Translations under genes and position numbers: made by a program
Assembly: GCF_029633865.1 (NCBI RefSeq)
Contig: NC_079222.1
Coordinates: forward strand, 34,247,934-34,311,933
Direction: 5' to 3'
DNA: 64,000 nucleotides
Origin: Lampris incognitus
Taxonomy: Eukaryota; Chordata; Actinopteri; Lampriformes; Lampridae
Shown here: one piece after another, positions 1 to 9,915 of the stretch
Position numbering within the stretch: position 1 is the first letter of the stretch
How the letters are laid out: each line of letters opens with the position of its first letter
The notes under the pieces: model-generated
What the model was told of the DNA's origin: nothing
Database searches by the model: none
Seen by the model: the letters and a program-made list of their open reading frames with translations, nothing else

Positions 1-114
1 CAGTTTCAAGGAAATCCCCGCGTCCAGTTTAAACGTGCTTTCCCTCAGAATCTCTTTCAGGAGCTCGCTCGTGTGCTCGAAGATTTCTCTCGAAACCGTT
101 TCCTCCGCGCGAGT
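1..114 (-). CDS. c9: C9 exon 6 (cut by window edge)
   Basis: Encodes [20 protein letters not shown] and then [18 protein letters not shown], an amphipathic MACPF segment that aligns with the corresponding human C9 stretch ending in AISLKF. Acceptor CCATTTTGGCAG. The exon continues left of the window. Confidence 0.85.
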
Positions 115-3100
115 CTGCCAAAATGGAGTTTGGAAATTAGCCGCGATGCCACAGCATTTCTGATTTCATTGCTTGTTGATAAGCACACAGACAAAAGACA
201 TTTCCTCGCACGACATGTTTGCAAATATGAATGTCAAACCTCGTAGTTGAGCACGCCGACGTTCCAGGGCAGCCTGTTCTGCTGCCTGGTGTTGGGATTG
301 GACACTTTGTCACATCTCCCATTGAAGAAGTCGTTGTTAAAGGGGTTCATTCGAGGATCTGCGCCCAAGATGTTTATTCTGAGGCATGACAACATTGGGA
401 GCCTTAATAGTGTAAACTATGATATTAACAAATACTGATAACAGTTACAAAGTACAGGTAGTCCCCCCCCCCCCCGGGGGAGGAGGGCTGGGGAGAATAG
501 CGTGGCGAAACTGCTCACTGTCAGGTGAAAAGAAGCGGCTGGCGACTCCATATGTATCGGAGGAGGCATGTGGTAGTCTGCAGCCTTCCCCGGATCGGCA
601 GAGGGGGTGGAGCAGAACAGTGGGGTAAATGGTCAAGTACAATTGGGGAGAAAAAATGGGGGGTGGGGAATCCAAAAAAAAACAATGTTGACGCTGTGGT
701 GATACACAGTTGAGGGTAGATTCACCAGGAGCAGCTGCTCCTTTAAGGCAGACGTTCAGAGTGCTGACGTAGGCACTGCTTAGAGTTTCCGGGGTGGAGC
801 CATGTTTGCAGCAGCCTAGCGGTTAGCCGGTTGCCACGAGGGATTGTGCTGCGTCGGTGTCGTTTTGTGTGGCGAGTAAACGGAATTGACTCCGCTTGAT
901 CTCTCCGTCTCCTCCTTCCTGCACTCCCACAACGCGATCCAGCTTAAAATGGTGACCACGTTGTGGCGTTGTTCCCCCTCGGGCCGACGAACTGCCTAAA
1001 ACCGTGCAGTGTTTAAAGCGTCCCGTTAAGTAGCCCGTCTGTTCGTTAGTCGGAACCACCGTGTGTAACTCGATTTTTTGAAATCATAGGCTTTACTGGG
1101 GTCGGTTCGTAAGTAAGGGCGTTCGTAAATCGGGCGTTCGTAACCCGGGGACTACCTGTAAAATTATACCTTAAATTAAACATTTTGCCCAAATGTGCAT
1201 TGCTAAATGTTAATGTCTAAGGCTGACAGCTCAAATTTTGTTTTATGAAATCTGAATGGAAATGATGACATTACCTCCAGCATATTTTAGATGGACTTAC
1301 ATTTTATAATCATTCTTTTGAGGAAAACAGTTTACATGGTTAGCAAAGTTGGACCTCACCATTTCAATATTATCTCATTGTGCTGACAGCCTACACCAAG
1401 GAGCTCACATTTCTGAGAATGAGCGCTTGCATGGCAAACACTGAAACCATGTGGCGACTGCACTCTAACGTCTCTATGAGCTGAACCTCGGGTTTGTGTC
1501 CTGAATGAACACCGAATGAGCACCTACTGAGATGTATAAAAGTAGCTCACCCATATCCTGCCGTCCTGCTTTGCTCGTTGTTATCCAGCGCCTGTGCACC
1601 GCAGGGCTTTCGCAGAGGATCACACTCCTCATCGGAACCGTCCTCGCAGTCAAAGTCGCCATTGCACGACAGACTGTTCTTGATGCAAGTACCTGAGCAA
1701 AACATGGTGAGAGAGAGGAGCGTTTGACATGAATTCAGGCTGGGGTCTCAATGGGCATTAACACGTGATGTACACAATATATGACAGTAAAAGAAAACAA
1801 GAAGGCGCTCTACCTGACAGACACTGGAACTGGGATTCAGAGCAGTTTGGCGGTGGCTGCTTTGCGCACAAAGTCGGTGTTGTGCATGGTGCACTTTGTC
1901 CCAGTGCCTCGTTACATGCTTGACCGTCAAACTGACCGAACGTCTCTATTCCTCTCGAGCGCCTCTGCGAAAATGTTCCGATGGGCAAACAGAGAAAGAA
2001 AGTCGCAGAAAGTGGCTTCAAGAAATACACACCGACTGTATCTGAACAAAAGCGCTGAACTTGTCTGAACGTAAAGCGTTCACAGTGTCGTAAAAACCAA
2101 GTCAAATAATTAATTGGCGGGCGGCCCGGTAGCGTAGCGGTCTATTCCGTTGCCCACTAACACGGGGATCGCCGGTTCGAATCCCTGTGTTGTCTCCGGC
2201 TTGGTCGGGCGTCCCTACAGACACAATTGGCCGTATCTGCGGGACTGGGCACCTCACCCTTTTAGTCTAGCGGTTAGCGATGCCTCCTGCGGTGCGGGCG
2301 ACACGGGTTCGCTTCCCGGCCGCGGCAGTTCCTGTGGTTGCGTGGTCCCCCGAATTCACTACAATACATTACCGAAACCCCCCCAAAAAAGTTACCTGGC
2401 TCCCTTTAGAAAGCATTGCAGTGAATTCGGGGGGCAGCCCGGCCGGACCGTCACGGCCGGGACGCGAACTCGTGTGCTCCGCACCGCGGGCGAGTACGTT
2501 AACCAGACAACTAAAGGGTCCAACCCGCTGGTTAAGGGCTACCGAGCCTATTCATCCATGATCGTTACAGTATATTTAAAGTATGTTCAGCAAACATGAT
2601 CAAATAAATGTGAGACAGTTCAGAGGGTTTTCAGTAGGAGGCTGACGTTTTAAAAATGGGCAAGCGTAAGGATCTGAGCGGCTTTGACAAGGGCCAAATT
2701 GTGATGGCTAGACGACTGGGTCAGAACATCTCCAAAACGGCACGTCTTGTGGGGAACCGGCGACAGGGTCAATGACGCCCAAGGCTCATCAATACGAATG
2801 GGGAGCGAGGCTACGCCTTCTGGTCCGATCCCACAGAAGAGCTGCTGTAGCTCAAATTGCTGAAAGGGTTAATACTGGCTACGATAGACAGGTGTCAGAA
2901 CATGGTGCATCGCAGTTTGCTGTATATGGGGCTGCATAGCCACAGACTGGTCCAGGTGGGACCTGGCATTCATTAACTAGAACGACTGGTCTAGTTGATG
3001 GAGTTACAGCTCTCATTTGCATTTGAAACCGATCGTTGGTTCAGTCGTTATGCCATTGTGCTGTTAATAAGGGTGGGGATGTTAATAAGGGTGGGGTAGC

Positions 3101-5024
3101 TACAGTCAGTTGAGACTGAAGAAGTCACTTAGATGAGTGATGAAACCTTTCTCCCAATAAACTTGTCCAGAAGAACTGATTCAACATTCTGTGGTTTCCC
3201 TACCTGGATTATTGAGCATACATCAAGACATTTTGACAGTGGCAGTGGCGATCAGAATAAAGTCATTTGGCCCGGCAGCCTATTAGAGTTTAAATAAATC
3301 ATCGAATTAAGCCCTGGTGTAGGTCTTCCTTTGCCACTTAACTCCAACTTTTCATTAAAAGTTAAGCTTGAAAACGGCGTGGATAATGAATTCGCAACGA
3401 CGTCCTCCTCACTAGTGGTAACATTACTCATGTGAACCAACAGGCTAACTAGCTAGCTAGTTTATTTGTTATTTATTTATTTATTTATTCTAGCTAGCTT
3501 GTGATTAATGTGCCCCCGCAGTGGACGCAACTTGTCTTAAGGTTAGTGATAACAAAGCCCGCCCATTTAAAGGGAAGATATGATTGGTCAGATTTACTGT
3601 CATTTAAAATTCAGACCTCTGAAAAATTACAGCTGGACCACCAATCACAGAGCAGAAGCATGGCATTTTCTTCCTAGTAACTGCAGCGGCATCACATTCT
3701 GATAGGGAGACAAAGGAGCTCCGTTCATAACCCTTCACCTTCTAACACAAACTGAATAGGCAGGTTTGAAGGGTTTATATCCTCAGAAACATTTTGTTTA
3801 GATGTTGATTGTCAAATTATGAATTAATGAAATAAAATTAGAACGGGTGGCTTTTCAAATATTTTTTTTTTTTTAGAATATATTAGGCCCTCTCTGAGGG
3901 CCTTTATGGCCCATGGTTCCCCTCTGCTTGTTGTGTGGATTACTTAACCTATCATCAAACCCGTCCTGTGCATCATGTACTGTTGTGTATCTCTATGCCC
4001 ACAAGATGGCATACGTTTTCATGACAGATCGTTGAACTAAAGGAACTGGCGTTACATTTTCTACTCACACAACATGATTTATATAACACGAAATACTACA
4101 CACATTAATCTAGTTATCAGTCAAGTAATTTTTTTTATATTGAGGGTTTATAATAATAGTATACAGTTGTGAAATTAATTTTTAACACGTCCCAGTGTTA
4201 CGTTTTGTAATTGCATTTAAGCAGGAATTGCACAATATCCAGGAAGTTTAAGATGTGGGACCCAACAATAGACTGTCTTGTGATTCTGGAGGGTGTGCTG
4301 ACTCTGCAAAATGACACTGCAATACTCTGGAGAAGGAGGATGTTTTAAAATGAATCATCGGAATGGGGGAATAGAAGAAGATGCTGTGTGGAACGAGAGC
4401 ATCACTCTGTAGAAAAGCTGATATGATAGATTCACCCCTTTGGAAATAAGTCAGTCAGGACTGATCAAATCACTTCTTACAGCTCCCGAGATGATTTGTG
4501 TGACTTTTTTTTGTTTTGTTTTTTTGCCAAGTCTTCAGAAACATGCATTTTCCTGTGATAAGAGCCTTTAAAGTGTGTTAAAAAAAATTTAAACAATTAA
4601 AATGGAATTCCGGAGGAGTATGAGACTGACGTTTTAAGACGCCTTCTCTTTTTGTGGATGTGTGTGATCCAGAAAACAAATTTTTTTGTCACGTGCTTTA
4701 AGTAGTTAATTTAATACTAGCAATAGTACCTTGACAGACTTACCCGAATTTTGGTGCAAGGATCGCACGGGCTCCATTCTGACCAGCGGCTCCATACACA
4801 ATCCACTGGTGATGGCTCGGGCAATGGGCTCCCCCTAAACATAAACGTATGACGTGAAACATTGGATATTGTGTTACATACCTTCATCCTTCGTAAGTGA
4901 CCGAGGTAATAACCCAGTTGTATAAATGAATTTGGCCATATACATACAATCCTTTCCCAAGAAGACTTATGGTTAAACAGAGGCCATAGAAGCCCAGCTG
5001 GAGAGCGACCTCCTTCCTCATCAT
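1..5024 (-). CDS. c9: complement component C9, 5' part of gene (exons 1-6, partial)
   Basis: C9 is a liver-made plasma protein that polymerises in the membrane attack complex to form the lytic pore. Exons read on the minus strand are 4948-5024, 4744-4834, 1814-1964, 1551-1692, 240-378 and 1-114; phases join without a break to give 238 residues. In order they encode a signal peptide (about residues 1-25), a TSP1 domain with [13 protein letters not shown] (the W-x-x-W C-mannosylation pattern), an LDLR-A domain ending [15 protein letters not shown], and the start of MACPF (TAGYGINILG, then RPWN-like [11 protein letters not shown]). This order is that of C9 and not of C6, C7 or C8, which carry additional N-terminal modules. 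The MACPF core, EGF-like end and any C-terminal TSP1 lie left of base 1. Two start codons are adjacent; the second has the better -3 purine. Assignment is by family knowledge from my own translation; no database search was run. Confidence 0.93.
240..378 (-). CDS. c9: C9 exon 5: start of MACPF domain
   Basis: Encodes [18 protein letters not shown] followed by NGRC and [11 protein letters not shown]. These are the first conserved MACPF positions in C9. Acceptor ATGCCTCAG, donor GTTTGA (non-consensus after +2), phase 0. Confidence 0.9.
455..1158 (-). mobile_element. Tigger/pogo-like DNA transposon copy 1, non-autonomous
   Basis: Starts CAGGTAGTCCCC and ends GGGGACTACCTG, with TA duplicated on both sides (453-454 and 1159-1160). 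The interior matches copy 2 (15011-15842) in the opposite orientation, for example around 940-1000. A SINE has jumped into its left end. It lies in C9 intron 4. No transposase frame survives. Confidence 0.8.
476..672 (+). mobile_element. tRNA-derived SINE family 1, 5'-truncated
   Basis: Family 1 has a tRNA-like head with a B box GGTTCGAATCC, a conserved body (CACTGTCAGGTGAAAAGAAG, then ATGTGGTAGTCTGCAG), and a tail (AATTGGGGAGAAAAA). This copy keeps only body and tail. It sits inside the Tigger element, so it inserted later. Confidence 0.85.
1551..1692 (-). CDS. c9: C9 exon 4: LDLR-A domain
   Basis: Encodes [20 protein letters not shown], then EEC and a linker to TAGYG. The Asp/Glu calcium-cage residues (D-x-x-x-D-x-x-D-E) are intact. 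Acceptor TTTTGCTCAG, donor GTGAGC, phase 2 out. Confidence 0.93.
1814..1964 (-). CDS. c9: C9 exon 3: end of TSP1, start of LDLR-A
   Basis: Encodes [17 protein letters not shown] and the run to the first LDLR-A cysteines ([11 protein letters not shown]). Acceptor TTTCGCAG, donor GTAGAG, phase 1 out. The RSR-IE-FGQF segment is characteristic of C9. Confidence 0.92.
2117..2245 (+). mobile_element. SINE family 1, tRNA-like head only
   Basis: Contains the A-box-like TAGCGTAGCGG and B box GGTTCGAATCC, then the post-tRNA segment to CAATTGGCCGTATCTGCGGG. The body and tail are missing; a second tRNA-like SINE follows directly. Confidence 0.75.
2251..2365 (+). mobile_element. tRNA-derived SINE family 2 fragment
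   Basis: Contains CTAGCGGTTAGCGATG (A-box region) and CGGGTTCGCTTCCCGG (B-box region), ending at the family's CCCCGAATTCACTAC. Related copies lie at 2422-2548, 14165-14290, 27368-27490, 35300-35370 and 35700-35815. It forms an inverted pair with the next copy. Confidence 0.65.
2422..2548 (-). mobile_element. SINE family 2 copy, reverse orientation
   Basis: The reverse complement reads from a CTTAACCAGCGGGTTGGACC head through a B-box-like GAGTTCGCGTCCC to CCCCGAATTCACTGC. It faces the copy at 2251-2365 about 55 bp away. Confidence 0.65.
2657..2945 (+). pseudogene. Tc1-like transposase N-terminal remnant (copy A)
   Basis: Translation starts [20 protein letters not shown] and continues as LGQNISKT, the paired-type helix-turn-helix start of a teleost Tc1-like transposase. 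An internal deletion follows the GLVG region, and the reading stops matching at about 2945, before the catalytic DDE part. It cannot encode an active enzyme. Confidence 0.8.
3252..3440 (-). pseudogene. hAT/ZMYM1-like (TTF zinc finger) N-terminal remnant, copy A
   Basis: A 62-codon frame contains [20 protein letters not shown], resembling the stretch before the TTF zinc finger of hAT-derived ZMYM1-like proteins (EKLEIKRLGRPTP type). The same frame with substitutions is at 10683-10871. No zinc finger or catalytic part follows. The family call is from motif memory only. Confidence 0.45.
4744..4834 (-). CDS. c9: C9 exon 2: TSP1 domain, first part
   Basis: Encodes [20 protein letters not shown] and then [10 protein letters not shown]. 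Acceptor TTTATGTTTAG, donor GTAAGT. The W-S[11 protein letters not shown] core is the hallmark of the terminal complement TSP1 repeat. Confidence 0.92.
4948..5024 (-). CDS. c9: C9 exon 1: signal peptide
   Basis: Starts with tandem ATGs (5024 and 5021). It encodes a short basic N-terminus, MMRKEVALQ, then a hydrophobic core ([13 protein letters not shown]) typical of a secretory signal. It ends in phase 2 before GTATGT. Intron 1 is only 113 bp. Start of transcription not determined. Confidence 0.85.
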
Positions 5025-5096
5025 GAAGCAGCTGAATGTAAAGGGATGAATAGGGGAGCATGCTTGGCCCCAGTAACTGTTCTGTGCTTGCACTCT

Positions 5097-5110
5097 GTTA
5101 ACGATTATCC
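5097..5110 (-). promoter_or_regulatory. possible HNF1 site upstream of C9
   Basis: GGATAATCGTTAAC on the minus strand lies 73 bp before the C9 start codon and differs from the HNF1 palindrome GGTTAATNATTAAC at two positions. C9 is a hepatocyte gene, so an HNF1 site here is plausible. Seen: the motif and its position. Inferred: the function. Confidence 0.45.
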
Positions 5111-5193
5111 AGCCAAAAAAGGACCTTGTTGGCTTAAAAGTCAATAAACTGGATTTCAGATGTTGACAAACCTTGAAAACCCCAAAGCCAGTG

Positions 5194-5543
5194 CACTGTA
5201 AAAAGCAATCTGGTGGTTTAATTTAAAATAGTAAGGCAACCTATTACAAGCTCTAAATTGTTTTATTATAAGTTTAATTAACAGTGTGTTTAATTTAGTG
5301 ATTTAATTTAGTAATTTATATTAGTAATTTAATTTAATTCGTGACTTAATTTAGTGTTAAATCAGATTTAAAATAGTGTTAAATTAAATTGAAAATACAT
5401 TTAATTAAATTAGTGAATTCATTTAGCAATTTAAAATATGCAAATTTAAATTTAAATAACAGTGTAAATTGTTAACACTGGTAAGTGTTATTGTTAACAC
5501 TGTTAAGTTTAATTGTTAACACTGTAAAAATTGCTTTTACAGT
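5194..5543. mobile_element. AT-rich MITE-like element upstream of C9
   Basis: Ends are inverted: CACTGTAAAAAGCAAT at the left, ATTGCTTTTACAGTG at the right. The interior is very AT-rich and repeats TTGTTAACACTG. No clear target duplication was seen, so the superfamily is open. It lies about 90 bp beyond the possible HNF1 site. Confidence 0.5.
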
Positions 5544-5865
5544 GTAATTATTTGTTTAATTAATACATTTTATTGACCCAACAAAACGTTTTTATTTCTC
5601 ACAGCGCATACAGAGCAAGCCAAATATTAACATTAAAGGCATGGGAAGTTGTAAATGATTCCCTGCAAGCATTTCTATGAATGTTTTTATCTTCATTCCC
5701 TCATCCATTCCTGCATCTTATTGGTGCACAACGTGCGCTTACGTCATAAAAACCTCTTACACACCAAGACAGGTAGACTTGTGCAGAGCAAGAAGGAGGT
5801 AGACAGCTGGTCAACATAAAGGGCTATACGTCTGTTCAAAGAGTTGAATCAAATTCTACGTTTAA

Positions 5866-6593
5866 CATCAAGCTCACAATGGAATTTTGTGACAGTTGAA
5901 TCACTTGTTATGGAATGAATCACTGGTTATCATCTAACAACGATAACAAGGTTGTTATCATCTAACAACGATAACAACCACAAGCTCTCTAGCAACAATC
6001 ACGCGTCTAACAATGCTTGATCAATGCTAGAGGTTGTTGCTTGATCGATACTAACAATGCTTGATCGATGCTAACAATACTTGATCGATGCTAACAATAC
6101 TTGATCGATGCTAACAATACTTGATCGATGCTAACAATGCTTGATCGATGCTAACAATGCTTGATCGATGCTAACAATACTTGATCGATGCTAACAATTG
6201 TTGTTGCTTGATCGATGCTAACAATACTTGATCGATACTAACAATTGTTGTTGCTTGATCGATGCTAACAATACTTGATCGATGCTAACAATTGTTGCTT
6301 GATCGATGCTCACAAATAACGATGCTTGATCGATGCTTGAATTTGTTATCATGTAACAATGATAACAACCACAATCTCTCTAGCAACAATCAAGCATCTA
6401 ACAATGCTTGATCAATGCTAGAGGTTGTTGCTTGATCGATGCTAACAATGCTTGATCGATGCTTGAGGTTGTTACCATGTAACAATGATAACAACCTCAA
6501 GCTCACAATGGAATTTTGTGACAGTTGAACCACATGTTGTGGAATGAATCACTTGTTATCATGTAACAATGATAACAAGTGATTCATTCCACA
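5866..6593. repeat. hierarchical foldback/minisatellite block
   Basis: Has a 20-bp tandem unit (CTTGATCGATGCTAACAATA, about eight tandem copies between 6058 and 6200, more scattered to 6480), blocks such as AGCTCACAATGGAATTTTGT repeated at both ends, and many palindromes. The strongest is at 6538-6593: 25-bp perfect arms and a 6-base loop. No coding potential. Confidence 0.85.
6538..6593. repeat. perfect 25-bp palindrome
   Basis: The left arm 6538-6562 is the exact reverse complement of 6569-6593, separated by GTAACA. It closes the right edge of the foldback block. Confidence 0.95.
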
Positions 6594-6754
6594 TGTAAGT
6601 GTTAAATACTTTTAGAGAAAAAGACCCCTAAACTGAACAGCAACGGTGTTCTTTCTTAAGCATTCGAGTGAATACAGACTAGTTTTGGAGGGTTTTGGTC
6701 TTAGCCATTCAGAAGCTAAGTGAGTTCTCATAACCAGCTGAAAAAAGATACACA

Positions 6755-6797
6755 TACAATTATCATTATTGTTATTATTATTATTATTATTATTATG
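6755..6797. repeat. (TTA)n microsatellite
   Basis: Imperfect run of TTA/ATT triplets. It creates poly-Asn and poly-Ile shadow frames that are not genes. Confidence 0.9.
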
Positions 6798-6951
6798 TTT
6801 TTTTGGGATGTTATCATTGCGCAACAAGTCCCATACCTTGTGCCACACATACTTCGGGCTAACTTTACCATCTTGAATTCGACTCGAAGAACACATCTAT
6901 TGAATAGAACCCCACTTCCTGTCACGCTTCTCTTTTTTTTAACCTAATAAG

Positions 6952-7102
6952 CAGATATTTTATTTATTTATTTTTATCCCCCCCCCCTTTTTTTCCCTCC
7001 CCAATTGTACCGGGCCAATTACCCCGCTCTCTGAACCGTCCCGGTCACTGCTCCACCCCCTCTGCCGATGCGGGGAGGGCTGCAGACTACCACATGCCTC
7101 AT
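6952..7102 (-). mobile_element. SINE family 1, tail and body fragment
   Basis: Read on the minus strand: ATGTGGTAGTCTGCAGCCCT followed by the tail and a T/A-rich end. The head is missing; it is cut at about 7102 beside a short (TA)n run at 7110-7130. Confidence 0.8.
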
Positions 7103-7351
7103 TTAAATATTATATATATATATATATATACTCACATGTAATAGCAATTACCTTTATCATTCAATGATTCATACAATGTCAAGGAATTTAACAACAAGTT
7201 TTGGGATTTCCAGGTGCCTGATTTCACATCACAAAGAAGAGTGATGAAAACTCCTACTCTGATTCAAATGTTAAGGGATTTTTTTTTTGTATTTTGATTT
7301 CTATGAAGTTTTTTTTCATGCCTAAAGAGGAATAAAAACACTAAGGGGGGG

Positions 7352-7475
7352 GGGGGATCCTGTGATGGCGTGGCCAGGGTGTCTTCCCGCCTGCCGCCCA
7401 ATGACTGCTGGGAGAGGCTCCAGCATCCCTGCGACCCTGAGAGCAGGATAAGCGGTTAAGATAATGGATGGATAT
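7352..7475 (+). mobile_element. SINE family 4, tail fragment
   Basis: Contains CAATGACTGCTGGGAGAGGC and the end GAGCAGGATAAGCGGTTAAG. A full copy with its tRNA-like head is at 46600-47020; other tails lie at 21487, 34160, 44960 and 53610. Confidence 0.75.
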
Positions 7476-7568
7476 ACAGTTAAGGTCAAAATCATTAGCC
7501 CCCTTTATGAAATCAAACAAAACCCTTAACTTTTCCATGGACGTGACCATAACCAAAAGCGTTTATAG

Positions 7569-7826
7569 TTGAATCGCTTCCAAAAGAACAAAGACAAAAT
7601 CTCCACTAAGCTGGATTTAGATATCTTACGGCCCGTTCGCCGGAGCTGCTCTGCCCTTCGGTCCTGCTTCCTGGTCGCCCTCCAGATCGGTTCCATCCAT
7701 CGGTCCAGCCCCCAGGCCATCCGCCTGAGATCCCTGGCCCCATTCAGCCTCCCCCAGACCCCCTCCGTCTGTCCTGCTTGGTGGTCATGGTCAGTTTGTT
7801 TGGGATTTCTGGAATCTGCCCCTTGA
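7569..7826 (+). pseudogene. possible 3' end of retrotransposon coding region before LTR
   Basis: An open frame of 85 codons runs into CTTGAGGGGGTGGGGGGGGG, which looks like a polypurine tract just before the probable LTR start. No enzymatic motif is visible, so this is inferred from position. Confidence 0.35.
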
Positions 7827-7848
7827 GGGGGTGGGGGGGGGGTTGCCC

Positions 7849-8683
7849 TGTCATGTGTGTGTGATCTGGGTCATCAGGGCTTTCCCATGCCCTGGTTAGT
7901 GATTCAGTTCACCTGCGCCCATGTGCCTGAGTGACCCTGATTGCCCGGCTTCACTCACCTGTTCCCTTCTCTGATTGGCTGTGCGGTTCCTGCGCCCCAT
8001 CTCCCTCCCCTTTCTCCGATTGGCTGTCCAGTTCCTGCCTTGTCCTGCGCACCTGCGCCCATGTCCCTCCCCTTTCTCCGATTGGCTGTCCAGTTCCTGC
8101 CTTGTCCTGCGCACCTGCGCCCATGTCCCTCCCCTTTCTCCGATTGGCTGTCCAGTTCCTGACCTGTCTTTCGCACCTGCGCCCATGTCCCTCCCCTTTC
8201 TCCGATTGGCTGTCCAGTTCCTGCCTTGTCCTGCGCCCCTGCGCCCCATCTCCCTCCCCTTTCTCCGATTGGCTGTCCAGTTCCTGCCTTGTCCTTCGCA
8301 CCTGCGCCCATGTCCCTCCCCTTTCTCCGATTGGCTGTCCGGTTCCTGACCTGTCTTTCGCACCTGCGCCCATGTCCCTCCCCTTTCTCCGATTGGCTGT
8401 ACGGATCCTGCGCACCTGTGCCCTATCTTCTTGATTGCCCCCCCCCCCCGGGTATATATGCCCCTTGGTTGCGCGGGATCTTTGGCGGTTCGTCTCGCTC
8501 ACTTCCAGAGACACCCCCAGAGACACTCACGGAGACTCTTGGTCGCCGGATTGCCACGTCCTTTTGTGAGCTTCCCCGCTGTCTGTTCCTGCTGTTTGTG
8601 AGTGTTTGTGTCATTAAAGCTTTGTCCGAGCCCAGCCTGTCCTTGCTGTCTGCATTTGGGTCCACTCCTGCTCCCGCCGTGAC
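7849..8683 (+). mobile_element. probable LTR (3' or solo) with CCAAT tandem repeats
   Basis: Preceded by a G-rich polypurine-like tract (7827-7842) and begins TGTCATG. It holds a 62-bp tandem repeat with eight ATTGGCTG boxes, a TATA box (8453-8458) and a polyadenylation-like ATTAAA (8613-8618), the U3-R-U5 order of an LTR. The right edge is approximate, and no partner LTR was found. Confidence 0.6.
7965..8410. repeat. 62-bp tandem repeat, about 7 copies
   Basis: The unit contains CCCTTTCTCCGATTGGCTGT; starts recur every 62 bp (8011, 8073, 8135 and on). Because 62 is not a multiple of 3, both strands are open in several frames; those frames are artefacts. Confidence 0.95.
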
Positions 8684-9915
8684 GTCGGGAGTTAGCCTGA
8701 GACTGGGCTGGACTTGACCACTCAGTAGTCCAAAATCTACTTCTCTTTCACCGAATTGTTTTTCCCTGGAGTAATTGATAGGACATGGTTTTATTCTGTG
8801 CTCTTTATCAAAGGATTTACTCATGAAGTCGAACGAATTTTAAAGGGACTTAGTAATAAAAAGAAACTATGTTTACACATATAAGTGTGTCCTTCTCACT
8901 GTGTTGGTGTGGCCAGGGATCTGAACCAAGAATAAATTAATGTTAGCAGCATTAAACTATCTATATATTTGTAAAACATGTTCTAATATTGTTTTTTGTA
9001 GATTGCTATCTAAATTAAGTGTATTATTATTATTATTATTATTATTGTTGTTGTTATTATTAGTATTGCTATTGTTGTTATTATTATTGATATTGTATTG
9101 TTATTGTTATATTATCATTATTATCAATATTATTAACATCATTATTTAGTTTATGTATTCATTTCACGGAGGATGTGTTTCTATTTAGGCAAAGCTACTT
9201 ATACGCTGTTATTCCCTTCCTGTTCTGGTGGCATCTGGATGTTGGGCTATACGAATAAAATTGACTTGACTATATGTAGAAGGCTGTTTGTCTCTGATCA
9301 TTATTTTATGGTTTCTGATTTTGTCTGAATTCAGTTGAATCAGGTTTCAGCAGAGACAAGTTTTTTTTCTTTTCCTGTATACTCATTATTGTGTAATGCA
9401 GGGGCCAGACTTACGGTAAAGAAAAACAAATATTGAGAAAGATGACTTTTTCAGATGTTGTAATATGTTGACCAGGTCGACCATGGACGATTGCTCATCA
9501 CACAGCTGTGTGAAACTGTGATACTGACCAAGTAGTAGACTAATCAAAATGTGGGGTTACTTGTACATTAAAGCTTTGTCCGAAAAACTCCCTCGTTCCC
9601 TCGTGCACCATTCCCTACATGTGAAACACTCATGTTGGACCCCGCTGAACCATCATTTCACAGCTTCTGTTGGTCCCATCAGGCGTTATTTGAACGAATG
9701 CATTTGATAATGGAGAAAGTGCAAAGGCAGAATGGTCAAGAGGCGAAGCGTTGCATTGTGGTATTTTTTTTTTAGCATTAAGTAGGGTACATGTGTTGGA
9801 CACTACGTTTTCAGTTGCATTGTGGGGATTTTTGAGGGTATTCCGTAGGGAATACATTTTACGGTTAGAATTCGGACACTCAAACAAATTGGAGGAAGGT
9901 GAATATATAGTGCAA

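Larger units (their letters stand above)
2654..4624. repeat. composite repeat, copy A (about 1.96 kb)
   Basis: Near-identical in order and content to 10066-12025. Contents: a Tc1 transposase remnant, a repeat ending CATACATCAAGACATTTT, a short hAT-like coding remnant on the minus strand, and about 1.1 kb of non-coding sequence. CTGACGTTTTAA occurs at both edges (2642-2653 and 4626-4637), as a target duplication would. It lies inside C9 intron 2. Confidence 0.8.

Noticed and set aside
2117-2245. tRNA gene (B box GGTTCGAATCC present here and in other copies)
   Set aside because: The heads do not fold into a complete cloverleaf, recur with the same downstream body and belong to SINEs.
6612-6947. 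Open frames with poly-Asn or poly-Ile
   Set aside because: Products of the TTA microsatellite; no splice or start context.
7896-8526. Several long overlapping open frames on both strands coding Arg/Gly/Gln- or Pro/Ser-rich repeats
   Set aside because: They are produced by the 62-bp tandem repeat, which opens several frames at once; the region looks like an LTR.
8613-9586. Shared CATTAAAGCTTTGTCCGA at 8612 and 9568 as two ends of one LTR element
   Set aside because: The match is limited to about 18 bp and the surrounding sequence does not align, so an LTR pair is not supported.
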